A DNA stretch of 64,000 nucleotides, from positions 868,001 through 932,000 of the forward strand of contig NZ_BAAAUN010000001.1 in NCBI RefSeq assembly GCF_039533965.1. Direction: 5' to 3'. Source of the DNA: Microbacterium luteolum (GTDB lineage: Bacteria > Actinomycetota > Actinomycetes > Actinomycetales > Microbacteriaceae). A model generated the notes under the pieces. That model ran no database searches. It was not told where the DNA came from and was given only the letters and a program-made list of their open reading frames with translations. Shown here one piece after another: positions 28,982-37,442 of this stretch; position 1 is the stretch's first letter; each line of letters opens with the position of its first letter. The translations under genes and the position numbers were made by a program.

Positions 28982-29010
28982 CCACCCCATCGGAAGGAAG
29001 AACCGCACCC

Positions 29011-29433
29011 ATGGAAGCTCTCTACACCGCAGAGGCCCTCGCCACCGGAGCCGGACGCGACGGCCACGTCGCCACGAGCGATCGCCGCGTCGAGTTCGAT
29101 CTCGCGATTCCGAAGGAGATGGGCGGCAGTGGCGACGGTGCGAACCCCGAGCAGCTCTTCGCCGCCGGGTACGCGGCGTGCTTCCACTCGGCTCTGCAGA
29201 GCGTCGCCCGCGCCCAGAAGGTGCGCATCGCCGATTCCTCGGTGGGCGCTCGCGTGCAGATCGGCCAGAACGGCAAGGGCGGCTTCGGACTCGCCGTCGA
29301 GCTCGAGGTCGTGATCCCCGAGATCCCGCACGAGCAGGCCCAGGCCCTCGCGGATGCCGCGCACCAGGTGTGCCCGTACTCGAACGCGACCCGCGGCAAC
29401 ATCGACGTCACCATCACCGTCTCCGACGACTGA
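29011..29433 (+). CDS. ohr: Organic hydroperoxide resistance peroxidase
   Basis: Ohr (140 aa) reduces organic and fatty-acid hydroperoxides using two cysteines: Cys57 (YAACFHSAL) and Cys121 ([13 protein letters not shown]). The catalytic arginine corresponds to Arg16 (AGRDG). The length is typical of the Ohr/OsmC family. ATG 29011 is chosen because GGAAGGAAG lies upstream; the alternative ATG 28978, overlapping the ohrR stop, would add 11 residues the family lacks. It is co-transcribed with ohrR and followed by a quinone reductase-like gene. Confidence 0.95.
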   Translation: MEALYTAEALATGAGRDGHVATSDRRVEFDLAIPKEMGGSGDGANPEQLFAAGYAACFHSALQSVARAQKVRIADSSVGARVQIGQNGKGGFGLAVELEVVIPEIPHEQAQALADAAHQVCPYSNATRGNIDVTITVSDD

Positions 29434-29452
29434 CCTGAGAGGCAGAACCACC

Positions 29453-30430
29453 ATGCGCGCACTCATCCACTCCACGTTCGGCACACCCGAAGAGGTCCTC
29501 GAGGTCCAGGAACGCCCCGTCCCGGAGCCCGGCCCCGGTCAGGTGCGCCTGCGCATCGTCCTCTCCCCCATCCACAACCACGACCTGTGGACGGTCCGCG
29601 GCACCTACGGCTTCAAGCCCGAGCTTCCCGCGGCCTCCGGCACCGAGGCGCTCGGCATCGTCGACGCCGTGGGCGAAGGTGTCGAACATCTCACCGTCGG
29701 ACAGCGCGTCGCCACCGGCGGCACGTTCGGTGCCTGGGCCGAGTACATCCTCGCGAACGCGGCGGGACTCGTCCCGGTGCCGGACTCGCTGCCGGACGAG
29801 AGCGCCGCCCAGCTCGTGTCGATGCCCTTCAGCACGATGACCCTGCTGCAGTTCTTGATCGTGGAGGAGGGCGACTGGATCGTCCAGAACGCGGCGAACG
29901 GCGCCGTCGGGCGGATGCTGGCGCAGCTGGGTGCCGCTCGCGGCATCAACGTCCTCGGACTCGTCCGCCGTTCCGCCGGCGTCGAGGAGCTCCGTGCGCA
30001 GGGCATCGCCAACGTGATCGCCACGGACCAGGACGACTGGAAGGAGCAGGCCGCCGCTCTCATCGGCGGGGCCCGCGTCGTGGCCGGCGTCGACTCGGTC
30101 GGCGGAGCATCGGCCGGGGACGTGCTCTCGCTCCTCTCCGAGGGCGGCACGCTGGTCGCTTTCGGGGCGATGGATTCGCCGACCATGGAGATCGCGTCCT
30201 CCGACGTCATCTTCAAGCAGGCCACCGTCAAGGGCTTCTGGGGCAGCAAGGTGATCCCGGCGCTCGACCCGGCCGACCGGAAGGCCCTCTTCGGAGAGCT
30301 GTTCCAGCGCATCGCCGACGGCACGCTCACGCTTCCCGTGGCGGGCGTCTTCGATGCCGCCGACATCGCCGATGCCGTGCGCGCCAGCGGCACCCCCGGC
30401 CGCGTCGGCAAGGTCCTGCTGAAGTTCTGA
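29453..30430 (+). CDS. Zinc-free quinone-oxidoreductase-type MDR dehydrogenase
   Basis: The 325-aa medium-chain dehydrogenase/reductase has the GroES-like N-domain (1-120) and a Rossmann domain with NAANGAVGRMLAQLGAARG (about 144-162). Structural zinc cysteines are absent, as in quinone oxidoreductases and trans-2-enoyl reductases. It starts 19 bp after ohr behind GAGAGG, so it may belong to the peroxide-stress transcript and reduce peroxidation products such as enals or quinones. An intrinsic terminator follows at 30438-30468. Confidence 0.88.
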   Translation: MRALIHSTFGTPEEVLEVQERPVPEPGPGQVRLRIVLSPIHNHDLWTVRGTYGFKPELPAASGTEALGIVDAVGEGVEHLTVGQRVATGGTFGAWAEYILANAAGLVPVPDSLPDESAAQLVSMPFSTMTLLQFLIVEEGDWIVQNAANGAVGRMLAQLGAARGINVLGLVRRSAGVEELRAQGIANVIATDQDDWKEQAAALIGGARVVAGVDSVGGASAGDVLSLLSEGGTLVAFGAMDSPTMEIASSDVIFKQATVKGFWGSKVIPALDPADRKALFGELFQRIADGTLTLPVAGVFDAADIADAVRASGTPGRVGKVLLKF

Positions 30431-30437
30431 CACGCCT

Positions 30438-30468
30438 CGGGAGGGCGTCCGCCGACGGCGCCCTCCCG
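30438..30468 (+). terminator. Intrinsic terminator after the ohr operon
   Basis: CGGGAGGGCG (30438-30447) pairs with CGCCCTCCCG (30459-30468) across an 11-nt loop; GTTGTGG follows rather than a full T-run. It closes the ohrR-ohr-MDR unit. Confidence 0.6.
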
Positions 30469-30505
30469 GTTGTGGAGTGTCCGAACCCAGGTGCACACTC
30501 CCCTC

Positions 30506-30904
30506 ATGGAGATCACACTCGCTCAGCCCGAGGGGCTCGTCGTCAGCCCCGCATTCAGTCACGTCGCCGTCGTGCCCCCGGGTGCGACCACGATCTACGT
30601 CGGCGGTCAGAACGGCGTCGACACCGCGGGAGCCGTCGTCTCGGCCGACGCCGCCGAGCAGTCGGCCCGCGCCGTCGAGAACGCCAGGATCGCTTTGGAG
30701 TCGGCCGGCGCGGGGCTCGACGACGTCATCAGCTGGACCGTCCTCATCCACCAGGATGCCGACCTGCGCGCCGCCTACGGCGCGGTCGCGTCGAAGCTGG
30801 CGCGGGAGGGGGCGCCACCCCTGGTCACCGCGGCACTCGTTGCCGGCCTGGGCGTCCCGGGTGCGCTGATCGAGGTCAGCGCGGTGGCAGCGGTCATCCG
30901 CTGA
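30506..30904 (+). CDS. RidA/YjgF-family enamine/imine deaminase-like protein
   Basis: The 132-aa protein shows the RidA pattern: YVGGQNGVDTAG near 32-43, a helix with ARAVENARIALESAGAGLDDV (58-78), and a C-terminal IEVSAVAAV. The catalytic Arg of true RidA (usually RSxxxxxLP...E) is not obvious, since the C-terminal part reads GVPGALIEVSAVAA, so it may belong to a non-deaminase Rid subgroup. CACACT lies 6 nt before the ATG and TTGTGG 18 nt above that. It overlaps the next gene tail-to-tail by 11 bp. Confidence 0.82.
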   Translation: MEITLAQPEGLVVSPAFSHVAVVPPGATTIYVGGQNGVDTAGAVVSADAAEQSARAVENARIALESAGAGLDDVISWTVLIHQDADLRAAYGAVASKLAREGAPPLVTAALVAGLGVPGALIEVSAVAAVIR

Positions 30905-31514
30905 GGGGCGCGGTTTCCGAACGTGAGCGCCGCGCGCGGATCCATCTGTCGATGGCGACGGCGGCCCAGGCGCCGCCGATCCCGATGATGACCACCACGC
31001 CGAGAGTCACGAGCGCGTAGGCCCCTGAGGTCACAGAGCTCTCGACGAGAAGCCTGCTCACGATGGGAGAGATCAGCGCCAGCAGGAGGACGACGTACGC
31101 CGCGGGGGTGCGCTCCCTGACGATCAGCCATCCGCCCAGGCTCACGATCAGCGTGATCAACCCCTGATCGGTGATGAACTGCCACAGGCCGACCGGCTCG
31201 ACGATGTTGCCCACACCCCGCTCGATGCCGATCGTGGCCCAGAGCAGCAATGTCACGCAGGCCAGGGTGATGGCGCCGAGACGCCGCGCGGCCGAAGTGG
31301 GGAAGATCGCGAACGACACGATGTACAGGCCGAGACACACCAGGAACTCGAAGACGTCCACGATCGGGATGTCGGTGCCCAATACCCCGGCGTAGTTCTC
31401 CGCCTGGATGAACGCATCGAAGCTCGTGATGATGTTCAGATAGCCAGCGAACAGCACGCCGCCCATGCTCGCGCCGTACCGCGCATTCCTGTCGAATCGC
31501 ACACGCTCCACCAT
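30894..31514 (-). CDS. Six-helix membrane protein, unknown function
   Basis: The 206-aa protein has about six hydrophobic helices (14-32, 52-74, 78-98, 114-130, 137-155, 163-190) and a basic tail RWIRARRSRSE. No family is recognised. TAAGGT lies 6 nt before the ATG with no Shine-Dalgarno, consistent with leaderless translation. It is divergent from the Tat-exported phosphoesterase gene with a 66-83 bp spacer, and its 3' end overlaps the RidA gene by 11 bp. Confidence 0.65.
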   Translation of the reverse strand: MVERVRFDRNARYGASMGGVLFAGYLNIITSFDAFIQAENYAGVLGTDIPIVDVFEFLVCLGLYIVSFAIFPTSAARRLGAITLACVTLLLWATIGIERGVGNIVEPVGLWQFITDQGLITLIVSLGGWLIVRERTPAAYVVLLLALISPIVSRLLVESSVTSGAYALVTLGVVVIIGIGGAWAAVAIDRWIRARRSRSETAPLSG

Positions 31515-31572
31515 GTCTAGACCTTAGCGATATATCCGTTGGTCGCCGTCGACGCTCGGCGCTCGCGCGCGT

Positions 31573-31592
31573 TGCTACTATGCGAGAGGAGG
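31573..31592 (+). promoter_or_regulatory. Extended -10 and strong RBS that decide the phosphoesterase start
   Basis: TGcTACTAT (31573-31581) is an extended -10, and AGGAGG (31587-31592) lies 5 nt before GTG 31598. The ATG at 31580 overlaps the -10, so it should not be in the transcript. Confidence 0.6.
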
Positions 31593-31597
31593 TGCGG

Positions 31598-33346
31598 GTG
31601 GAAGATCCAAGCAGCACGCAGGGAGACGGGGACACGTCCTCGCCGCAGTCACGTCGTGACTTTCTTCGTCGAGCGGGCATCGGCGCCGCGGGCCTCGCGA
31701 TCGGCGGCTCGGCAGGTGCAGCGGTCACGGCTGCGGCCACCGCCAGTCCGCCCGAATTCGCACCGCTTCCGACGCGCAAGGTCCCGGGATTCGATCACGT
31801 CGTCGTGGTCATGTTCGAGAACCGCAGTTTCGACAACATGCTCGGCCACCTCTACAGCGCCGAGGAGAAGTCGAAGGACGAGTTCGATGGGCTCGCCCAG
31901 GGCTCGTACTCCAACCCCGGCCCGGACGGCGAAGCGATCGAGGCGCACATCTACTCCGGGTCCACGGACCACATCATGCAGTCGCCCCAGCCGGACCCCG
32001 GGGAGCACTTCCCGCATGTGAACACCCAGCTCTTCGGAACGGTCGACCCCGCGGGCAACGCCCACATCCGGAAGAACGGCCAGATGCCGCCGTTCAACAC
32101 GCCGCCGACCGGGGCGACCCCCACGAACGACGGGTTCGTGCGCGACTACATCATCAACTTCGAGCTCGACAAGGGCCGACCTCCGACGGCGGACGAGTAC
32201 CGGGTGGCGATGGGCGGCTTCAGCCCCGAGATGATGCCCGTGCTCTCGACGCTCGCCCGCGAGTTCGCCGTCTACGACGCGTGGCACGCCGCCGTTCCGT
32301 CTCAGACCTTCTGCAACCGCCTCTTCTTCCACGCGTCGACTTCTCACGGGTACGTGACGAACCACGGCGGGGACGGCTATTACAAGTGGATCGACGGCCC
32401 GCCCGCGCCGACGATCTTCAACCGCCTCGAGGAGGCGGGCATCCCCTGGCGGATCTACTACGACGGCTCGCAGCTGGTCTCCCTCACGGGACTCCTCCAC
32501 TCTCCCGTCCTGCAGCCCTACTGGAAGACCAACTTCCGGGAGATGAGCCAGTTCCACGAGGACGCGAAGAACGGCGACCTTCCCGCCTACAGCTTCATCG
32601 AACCCCGCATGGTGTTCAACCACAACGACATGCATCCGCCGTGGGGTGAGCATGTCCGAGAGACCGACGTCGAGATCGACGGCGAGACCGTGCCGGTCTA
32701 CAACAGCGCCCTCTCCGACGTCCGCGCCGGCGATCGGCTCGTCCAGGAGATCTACGACGCGATCCGCACGAGCAAGTCGCACAAGGGGTCGAACGCCATG
32801 AACACCGCGCTCGTCATCACCTTCGACGAGCACGGCGGGACGTACGATCACGTGGCCCCGCCGCAGACGACGCCACCCGACCGCAGCGGTCCGGGCGAGA
32901 TGGGCTTCGTCTTCGATCGGCTCGGGGTGCGGGTGCCCGCGATCGTGGTCAGCGCCTACACGGCCAAAGAGACCGTCATCCACGACGAGATGCATCATGG
33001 CTCGATCATCAACACGCTCTGCCGTCAGCACGGGCTGTCACCTCTGACCCTGAGAGATCAGACGGCCAACCCGATCTTCAATGCGGTCAACCTCACCGAG
33101 CCGCGGCAGCCCTACACCTGGCCGAAGCCGCGCGCGCTCTACGTCGGGCGCAACCCGGAGGAGGACGACGCGACCTCGTCCGCGACGAAGCACAAGCACC
33201 GTCCGCTCACGGCACCGGCGGTCGGCCTCACCGGTCTTCTCCTCGCCCGCTACAACCCCGGCTCGAAGCCTCCCAAGACCTACGGCGAGGCGTACGAGGC
33301 GGTCACCCGGTACGGGTCGGGGCTCTTCGGCGTCTACGACGAGTGA
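31598..33346 (+). CDS. Tat-exported phosphoesterase (phospholipase C/acid phosphatase type, PF04185)
   Basis: The ~582-aa protein has a twin-arginine signal (SRRDFLRRAGIGAAGLAIGG) followed by the phosphoesterase domain, opening with VVVVMFENRSFDNMLGHL. Metal-site stretches TFDEHGGTYDHVAPP and HDEMHHGSIINTLC follow. These enzymes act outside the membrane on phospholipids or phosphate monoesters. GTG 31598 is preferred over ATG 31580 because AGGAGG is 5 nt before it and the ATG falls inside the TACTAT -10. The C-terminus (from ~530) is less conserved and ends GLFGVYDE. Monocistronic. Confidence 0.88.
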   Translation: MEDPSSTQGDGDTSSPQSRRDFLRRAGIGAAGLAIGGSAGAAVTAAATASPPEFAPLPTRKVPGFDHVVVVMFENRSFDNMLGHLYSAEEKSKDEFDGLAQGSYSNPGPDGEAIEAHIYSGSTDHIMQSPQPDPGEHFPHVNTQLFGTVDPAGNAHIRKNGQMPPFNTPPTGATPTNDGFVRDYIINFELDKGRPPTADEYRVAMGGFSPEMMPVLSTLAREFAVYDAWHAAVPSQTFCNRLFFHASTSHGYVTNHGGDGYYKWIDGPPAPTIFNRLEEAGIPWRIYYDGSQLVSLTGLLHSPVLQPYWKTNFREMSQFHEDAKNGDLPAYSFIEPRMVFNHNDMHPPWGEHVRETDVEIDGETVPVYNSALSDVRAGDRLVQEIYDAIRTSKSHKGSNAMNTALVITFDEHGGTYDHVAPPQTTPPDRSGPGEMGFVFDRLGVRVPAIVVSAYTAKETVIHDEMHHGSIINTLCRQHGLSPLTLRDQTANPIFNAVNLTEPRQPYTWPKPRALYVGRNPEEDDATSSATKHKHRPLTAPAVGLTGLLLARYNPGSKPPKTYGEAYEAVTRYGSGLFGVYDE

Positions 33347-33362
33347 GCCTCGGCTCCCCTGC

Positions 33363-34439
33363 TCAGATCCGCCCTCGCACCGGCGTCCGTTCGACGGCGT
33401 CGCCGTCGTCCGGCATCGCCATCTCGGCGCGCACGCCCAGCAGACGGATCTCGCGCTCGGCGTCCAGCGTGGACCCGAGCGCGACCGCCGCGTCGATGAC
33501 GTCGGCACGCCGATCGGTCGGGGCCGGGAGCTTGCGGCCGAACGTCTTCGTCTCGAAGGGCGCGTACCGCACCTTCAGATGCACACGGATGACCGGCCGC
33601 CCCTCCGCGGCGCAGTCGTCGAAGGCGTGACCGGCCAGCTCACGGATCGAGGTCTCGACCTCCGCCGCGGTCGTGAGGTTCTGCTGGTAGGTCGTCTCCC
33701 GGCTGTGACTGCGCGCGACCCACGGCGTGTCGTCGACGACGTGCGGTCCGAGGCCGGAGCCGAGCCCGTGGTACCAGACACCCATCTTCGGGCCGAACTC
33801 CGTCACCAGCTCCTGTTCGTCGGCGTCGGCGAGCTCTCTGACCGTCGCGATGCCGTGTTCGGCGAGACGCTTCTGCACCTTCGACCCGACGCCCCACAGA
33901 TCGCGCGTGGGCTTCGCGCCCATCACTTCGAACCAGTTGTCCTCGGTGAGTCGGAAGGTACCCCGCGGCTTGCCGAACTCGGTCGCGATCTTGGCGCGCA
34001 CCTTGTTGTCGCCGATGCCGACGGAGCAGTGCAGTCCGGTCGCCTCGAGCACGGCGGCCTGCGCGTCGCGAGCCGTCCGCTCCGGGTCGTCGGTGGTCAC
34101 CCCGAGGAAGCACTCGTCCCATCCGATCACCTCCAGCACGACGCCGGGGAGCGTGCGCAGTGCCGCCATCACGTCTGCGGAGGCAGATGCGTACGCATCG
34201 TGATCGACCGGCAGGAAGACGGCGTCCTCCGGCGCCTTCCGCGCGGCGATCTTGAGCGGCATCCCCGAGCCGATGCCGAACGCCCGCGCCTCGTAGGACG
34301 CGGTCGAGACCACGGCGCGCTCCGTCGGATCACCGCGTCCGCCCACGATCACCGGGCGGCCGGCGAGTTCCGGGCGGCGGAGCACTTCGACGGCGGCGAT
34401 GAACTGATCCATGTCCACATGCAGCACCCAGTCGGCCAT
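33363..34439 (-). CDS. dinB: Y-family DNA polymerase, DinB2-like
   Basis: The 358-aa polymerase has palm carboxylates Asp9, Asp108 and Glu109 (VDMDQF, GWDECFLG), thumb helix-hairpin-helix (LWGVGSKVQKRLAEHG) and little-finger domain (about 240-345). It lines up with mycobacterial DinB2: WVLHVDMDQF matches without gaps, and the steric-gate position, usually Phe or Tyr and Leu14 in DinB2, is Ile14. Such a gate tolerates ribonucleotides in DinB2. No beta-clamp-binding C-terminal peptide or LexA box is evident. CACACT lies 6 nt before the ATG. Confidence 0.9.
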   Translation of the reverse strand: MADWVLHVDMDQFIAAVEVLRRPELAGRPVIVGGRGDPTERAVVSTASYEARAFGIGSGMPLKIAARKAPEDAVFLPVDHDAYASASADVMAALRTLPGVVLEVIGWDECFLGVTTDDPERTARDAQAAVLEATGLHCSVGIGDNKVRAKIATEFGKPRGTFRLTEDNWFEVMGAKPTRDLWGVGSKVQKRLAEHGIATVRELADADEQELVTEFGPKMGVWYHGLGSGLGPHVVDDTPWVARSHSRETTYQQNLTTAAEVETSIRELAGHAFDDCAAEGRPVIRVHLKVRYAPFETKTFGRKLPAPTDRRADVIDAAVALGSTLDAEREIRLLGVRAEMAMPDDGDAVERTPVRGRI

Positions 34440-34479
34440 GCAACGAGTGTGGCGGCTGGTGGACCTGATGTCACCCCTG

Positions 34480-34872
34480 TCAGCTGAGGGCGACGCCGAT
34501 AGCCGTGCCGATCACGGCGAGGAGCGGGAGCGTTCCCTGCATCACAGCGGCGCGGACCTTCGTGCGGTCGGAGAGCACCAGCACGAGCGCGGCGGCGACC
34601 ATCATGCCGGTACCGGCGAAGACGAGCGTCAACCCGACGGTGGGTGAGCCGACGATCACGAGGCCGATACCGAGCAGGGTCGTCAGCGCGAGGAAGAGGT
34701 TGTAGAAGCCCTGGTTGAAGGCGAGCTGCTTCATCGTGACGGCATCCGCTTCGCTGGCCACGCCGAAGATCTTCCTCGTCTCGGGCTCGGTCCACTTCAG
34801 CGACTCGAGCGCGAAGATGAACACGTGGAAGGCCGCGGCTGCGGCGGCGAGGACGAGACCGACGATGAGCAT
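34480..34872 (-). CDS. DUF1304 membrane protein
   Basis: The 130-aa protein has four hydrophobic helices and the family pattern of DUF1304: HVFIFALESLKW near the start, then FGVASEADAVTMKQLAFNQGFYNLFLA (described in part). Function is unknown. Monocistronic or weakly linked to its neighbours: 40 bp from dinB and 26 bp from the CPBP gene. GAGAAT precedes the ATG by 6 nt. Confidence 0.85.
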   Translation of the reverse strand: MLIVGLVLAAAAAAFHVFIFALESLKWTEPETRKIFGVASEADAVTMKQLAFNQGFYNLFLALTTLLGIGLVIVGSPTVGLTLVFAGTGMMVAAALVLVLSDRTKVRAAVMQGTLPLLAVIGTAIGVALS

Positions 34873-34898
34873 GGACTGATTCTCTCAGACCGGCAGGC

Positions 34899-35732
34899 TC
34901 ACACGAGGAAGATCGGCAGAAGGCCGGGGTTGTGCGCGTGCACGAGGACCGCGAAGACGACCGCGTCGAACAACAGGTGGACCGTGACGACGTAGGCGAG
35001 CGAGTGCGTCCGCAGGAAGATGAAGCCCTGCAGGAGAGCGAACGGGATCGTGAGCAGCGGACCCCACTCCCGGTAGCCGAGCTCCCAGAGGAACGACACG
35101 AACACGATCGCCTGCAGCACATTGGCGACCATGTCCGGGAAGTGCCGCCGCAGCAGGGCGAACACCGTGCAGATGAAGAACAGCTCGTCCCAGATGCCCA
35201 CGGCGCCGACGCCGACGAACAGGCGCACGATGAGTTCGGGCGTGTCGACGACCGGCCAGTTCTGGTAGACGCCGCTCGTGATGAAGTAGAACGGCAGGAT
35301 CAGCCACCCGAGCACCAGCACCGCGACGAGCCAGCCCCACTGGAGGCGCCCCCATCGGCGATGCGTCCGCCAGGGGAAGCTGATCGCCCGGTCACGGTAG
35401 ACGAACCGCGAGATCACATAGGGCACCACGACCGCCCCGCCCAGCGCCAGGGTGAACCGGAGCATCGCCAGGTTGTCGAGCTCGGCGGCGAGCGGGATGA
35501 TGCTGACGATCAGCATGCCCACGGCGATGAGCGACAGGTCCCTGGTCAGCGAGGGAGCGGATGCCGTCACCCTCCCCCGCTCGACGAACCAGGCGGCACC
35601 GACTCCCAGCGCCAGCAGCGCCCAGCCGAGCCACGGGATCTCCAGGACGAAGAACGCGGGCGCGGCGGCGCAGACGAGGAGCGCGGGTGCGATGCCGCGC
35701 TGGAGCGCGGTATCGCCCCGCACGACGGTCAC
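34899..35732 (-). CDS. CPBP-family intramembrane metalloprotease-like protein
   Basis: The 277-aa polytopic protein has about eight helices. CPBP (Rce1-like) enzymes carry EExxxR, FxxxH and HxxxB motifs in the last helices. Here motif 1 is degenerate (WDELFFICTVF, with Asp in place of the first Glu and no nearby Arg), while HLLFDAVVF keeps the third. Activity is therefore uncertain; it may be a non-proteolytic homologue. The GTG start (35732) overlaps the trmB stop as GTGA, so the two are coupled. It was delimited against a longer in-frame stretch that runs into trmB. Confidence 0.75.
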   Translation of the reverse strand: MTVVRGDTALQRGIAPALLVCAAAPAFFVLEIPWLGWALLALGVGAAWFVERGRVTASAPSLTRDLSLIAVGMLIVSIIPLAAELDNLAMLRFTLALGGAVVVPYVISRFVYRDRAISFPWRTHRRWGRLQWGWLVAVLVLGWLILPFYFITSGVYQNWPVVDTPELIVRLFVGVGAVGIWDELFFICTVFALLRRHFPDMVANVLQAIVFVSFLWELGYREWGPLLTIPFALLQGFIFLRTHSLAYVVTVHLLFDAVVFAVLVHAHNPGLLPIFLV

Positions 35733-36454
35733 GCGCGGTCCCGGCGCCGATACACGAGATCGCGGATGTCGCGCCCCTTCGCGATGCCCTTGCGCTCGAA
35801 CGCCGTCATGACCCGACCGTCGAAGCGGTCGGCCCACTCGCCGTCGAACGCGCGCTCGAACAGCGGCTCCGCATCGAGCACGTCACGCATCTGCAGGGCG
35901 TAGTCCTCCCAGTCGGTGGCGAGTCGCAGAAGTCCGCCGTCGCGCAGCGCTCTGGCCGCGTTGTCGGCGAAGCCCGCGCGCACGAGACGCCGCTTGGTGT
36001 GCTTCTTCTTGTGCCACGGGTCGGGGAAGAAGATCCACACCTCCCGGGCCGCGGCCTCCTGGAGGAACGAGGCCAGAACCTCGGGCGCGTTGGCCTCGAC
36101 CACGCGGAGGTTGCGGGCGCCCTCCCGATCGGCGTCGAGCATGGTGCGCGCGAGTCCGGCACGGAAGACCTCGACGGCGAGGAAGTCGTCAGCAGGGCGC
36201 GACGAGGCCGCCGCGACGATCGCGTGCCCCTGCCCCGAGCCGATCTCGACGTAGAGGTCGGCGGCGCGACCGTATTCCGTGGCCGGATCCAGGCGCGCCT
36301 CCGGGTGCACCGAGGTCCAGGCCACGTCCCGCGGGACGTCGAGCAGGTAGTGCGGGGCCAGGTCGGAGAAGGCGCGGTCCTGCGCCTCGGACATGCGGCC
36401 GCTGCGGCGCACGAAGGACACCGGCTCGTCACGGAAAGTGCGGGGTTCGGGCAT
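35729..36454 (-). CDS. trmB: tRNA (guanine-N7)-methyltransferase
   Basis: TrmB (241 aa) makes m7G46 in tRNA variable loops using SAM. The SAM motif VEIGSGQGH lies near residue 70-78, and the family motif FFPDPWHKKKHTKRRLV near 143-159 is decisive. ATG 36454 (MPEPRTFRDEPVSF) is used; a longer in-frame extension would run into the DUF3097 gene. The stop overlaps the CPBP GTG. The first ~25 residues before the fold are basic and match other actinobacterial TrmB. Confidence 0.95.
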   Translation of the reverse strand: MPEPRTFRDEPVSFVRRSGRMSEAQDRAFSDLAPHYLLDVPRDVAWTSVHPEARLDPATEYGRAADLYVEIGSGQGHAIVAAASSRPADDFLAVEVFRAGLARTMLDADREGARNLRVVEANAPEVLASFLQEAAAREVWIFFPDPWHKKKHTKRRLVRAGFADNAARALRDGGLLRLATDWEDYALQMRDVLDAEPLFERAFDGEWADRFDGRVMTAFERKGIAKGRDIRDLVYRRRDRA

Positions 36455-36480
36455 GAATCCAGGGTAGTCGGCGGAGACGC

Positions 36481-37320
36481 TCACTCCGCCGGCGCGGTCA
36501 CGAAGTCGATGAGCTCCTCGACGCGACCCAGCAGCGCGGGCTCCAGATCGCGGTAGGTCGTGACCTTCGAGAGGATGTGCTGCCACGCGCGCCCGGTGTC
36601 GCCCTGGGTCTCGTGCGGCCAGCCGAACGCCCGGCAGATGCCGGTCTTCCAGTCGGTGCCGCGTGGGATCTCCGGCCACTTCGCGATCCCGAGTGCGCGC
36701 GGCGTCACGCACTGCCACACGTCGACGAAGGGGTGACCGACGATGCGGAGGTGACGGCCGTGCGGACCGCGGGCCACGGCGTCCGCGATGCGGGACTCCT
36801 TCGATCCGGGCACGAGGTGGTCGACGAGCACGCCGTAGCGGCGGCTCGCACTCGGCGGTTCAGCGGCGAGCAGATCGTCGAGCAGATCGACGCCCTGCAG
36901 GAACTCGACGACCACGCCTTCGACGCGCAGGTCGGCTCCCCAGACCTTCTCGACGAGCTCGGCGTCGTGCTTGCCCTCGACGAGGATGCGGCTGGGCAGG
37001 GCGACGCGTGCGCGCTGATCACCCACGACGAAGGATCCGGATGCCGTGCGCCGCGGCCCCTGCTCCTTCGCGGCGGGAACGACCAGTCGCACCGGTGCGC
37101 CGTCGATGAGGAACCCTCCGCCGAGCGGGAACAGGCGCTTGCGGCCGAGGCGGTCCTCGAGCTCGACGTTGCCGCCCTGCACACGGGTCACGGCACCGCA
37201 GTAGCCGTCGTCCGCGACCTCGACCACGAGGTCGGTCTCGGCCGGCACCTGGGGCACCTTTTTCACCCCGCGCTCGCGCCAGCCTGCCGACAGCACATCC
37301 GATCCGTACCGGTCATCCAT
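36481..37320 (-). CDS. DUF3097 family protein
   Basis: The 279-aa protein belongs to an actinobacterial family of unknown function. Visible stretches are RILVEGKHDAELVEKVWG, a TOPRIM-like opening (Glu, then Asp later in LVDHLVPGS), and IVGHPFVDVWQ. The EGKHDAE/VDH pattern is reminiscent of a TOPRIM fold, as in small primase/ligase-associated proteins, but I cannot prove it. ATG 37320 (MDDRYGSDVL) is preceded by TACGCT with a 7-nt gap; an upstream in-frame start is less likely. It is followed by trmB after 26 bp. Confidence 0.82.
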   Translation of the reverse strand: MDDRYGSDVLSAGWRERGVKKVPQVPAETDLVVEVADDGYCGAVTRVQGGNVELEDRLGRKRLFPLGGGFLIDGAPVRLVVPAAKEQGPRRTASGSFVVGDQRARVALPSRILVEGKHDAELVEKVWGADLRVEGVVVEFLQGVDLLDDLLAAEPPSASRRYGVLVDHLVPGSKESRIADAVARGPHGRHLRIVGHPFVDVWQCVTPRALGIAKWPEIPRGTDWKTGICRAFGWPHETQGDTGRAWQHILSKVTTYRDLEPALLGRVEELIDFVTAPAE

Positions 37321-37442
37321 GCCTTCCAGCGTATGTGTCTCCGCTGATGGCGAACGGAGATCAGGCATCGAGTGCTGTCGCGTGTCGGCCTCTGTGCATA
37401 GACTCGTGCCATGGGGCTCGGCTGCCGGTCGGAGGGAAAAGC

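Noticed and set aside
34440..34480. SOS (LexA) box for dinB
   Set aside because: No GAAC-N4-GTTC-like or other SOS palindrome seen before the gene.
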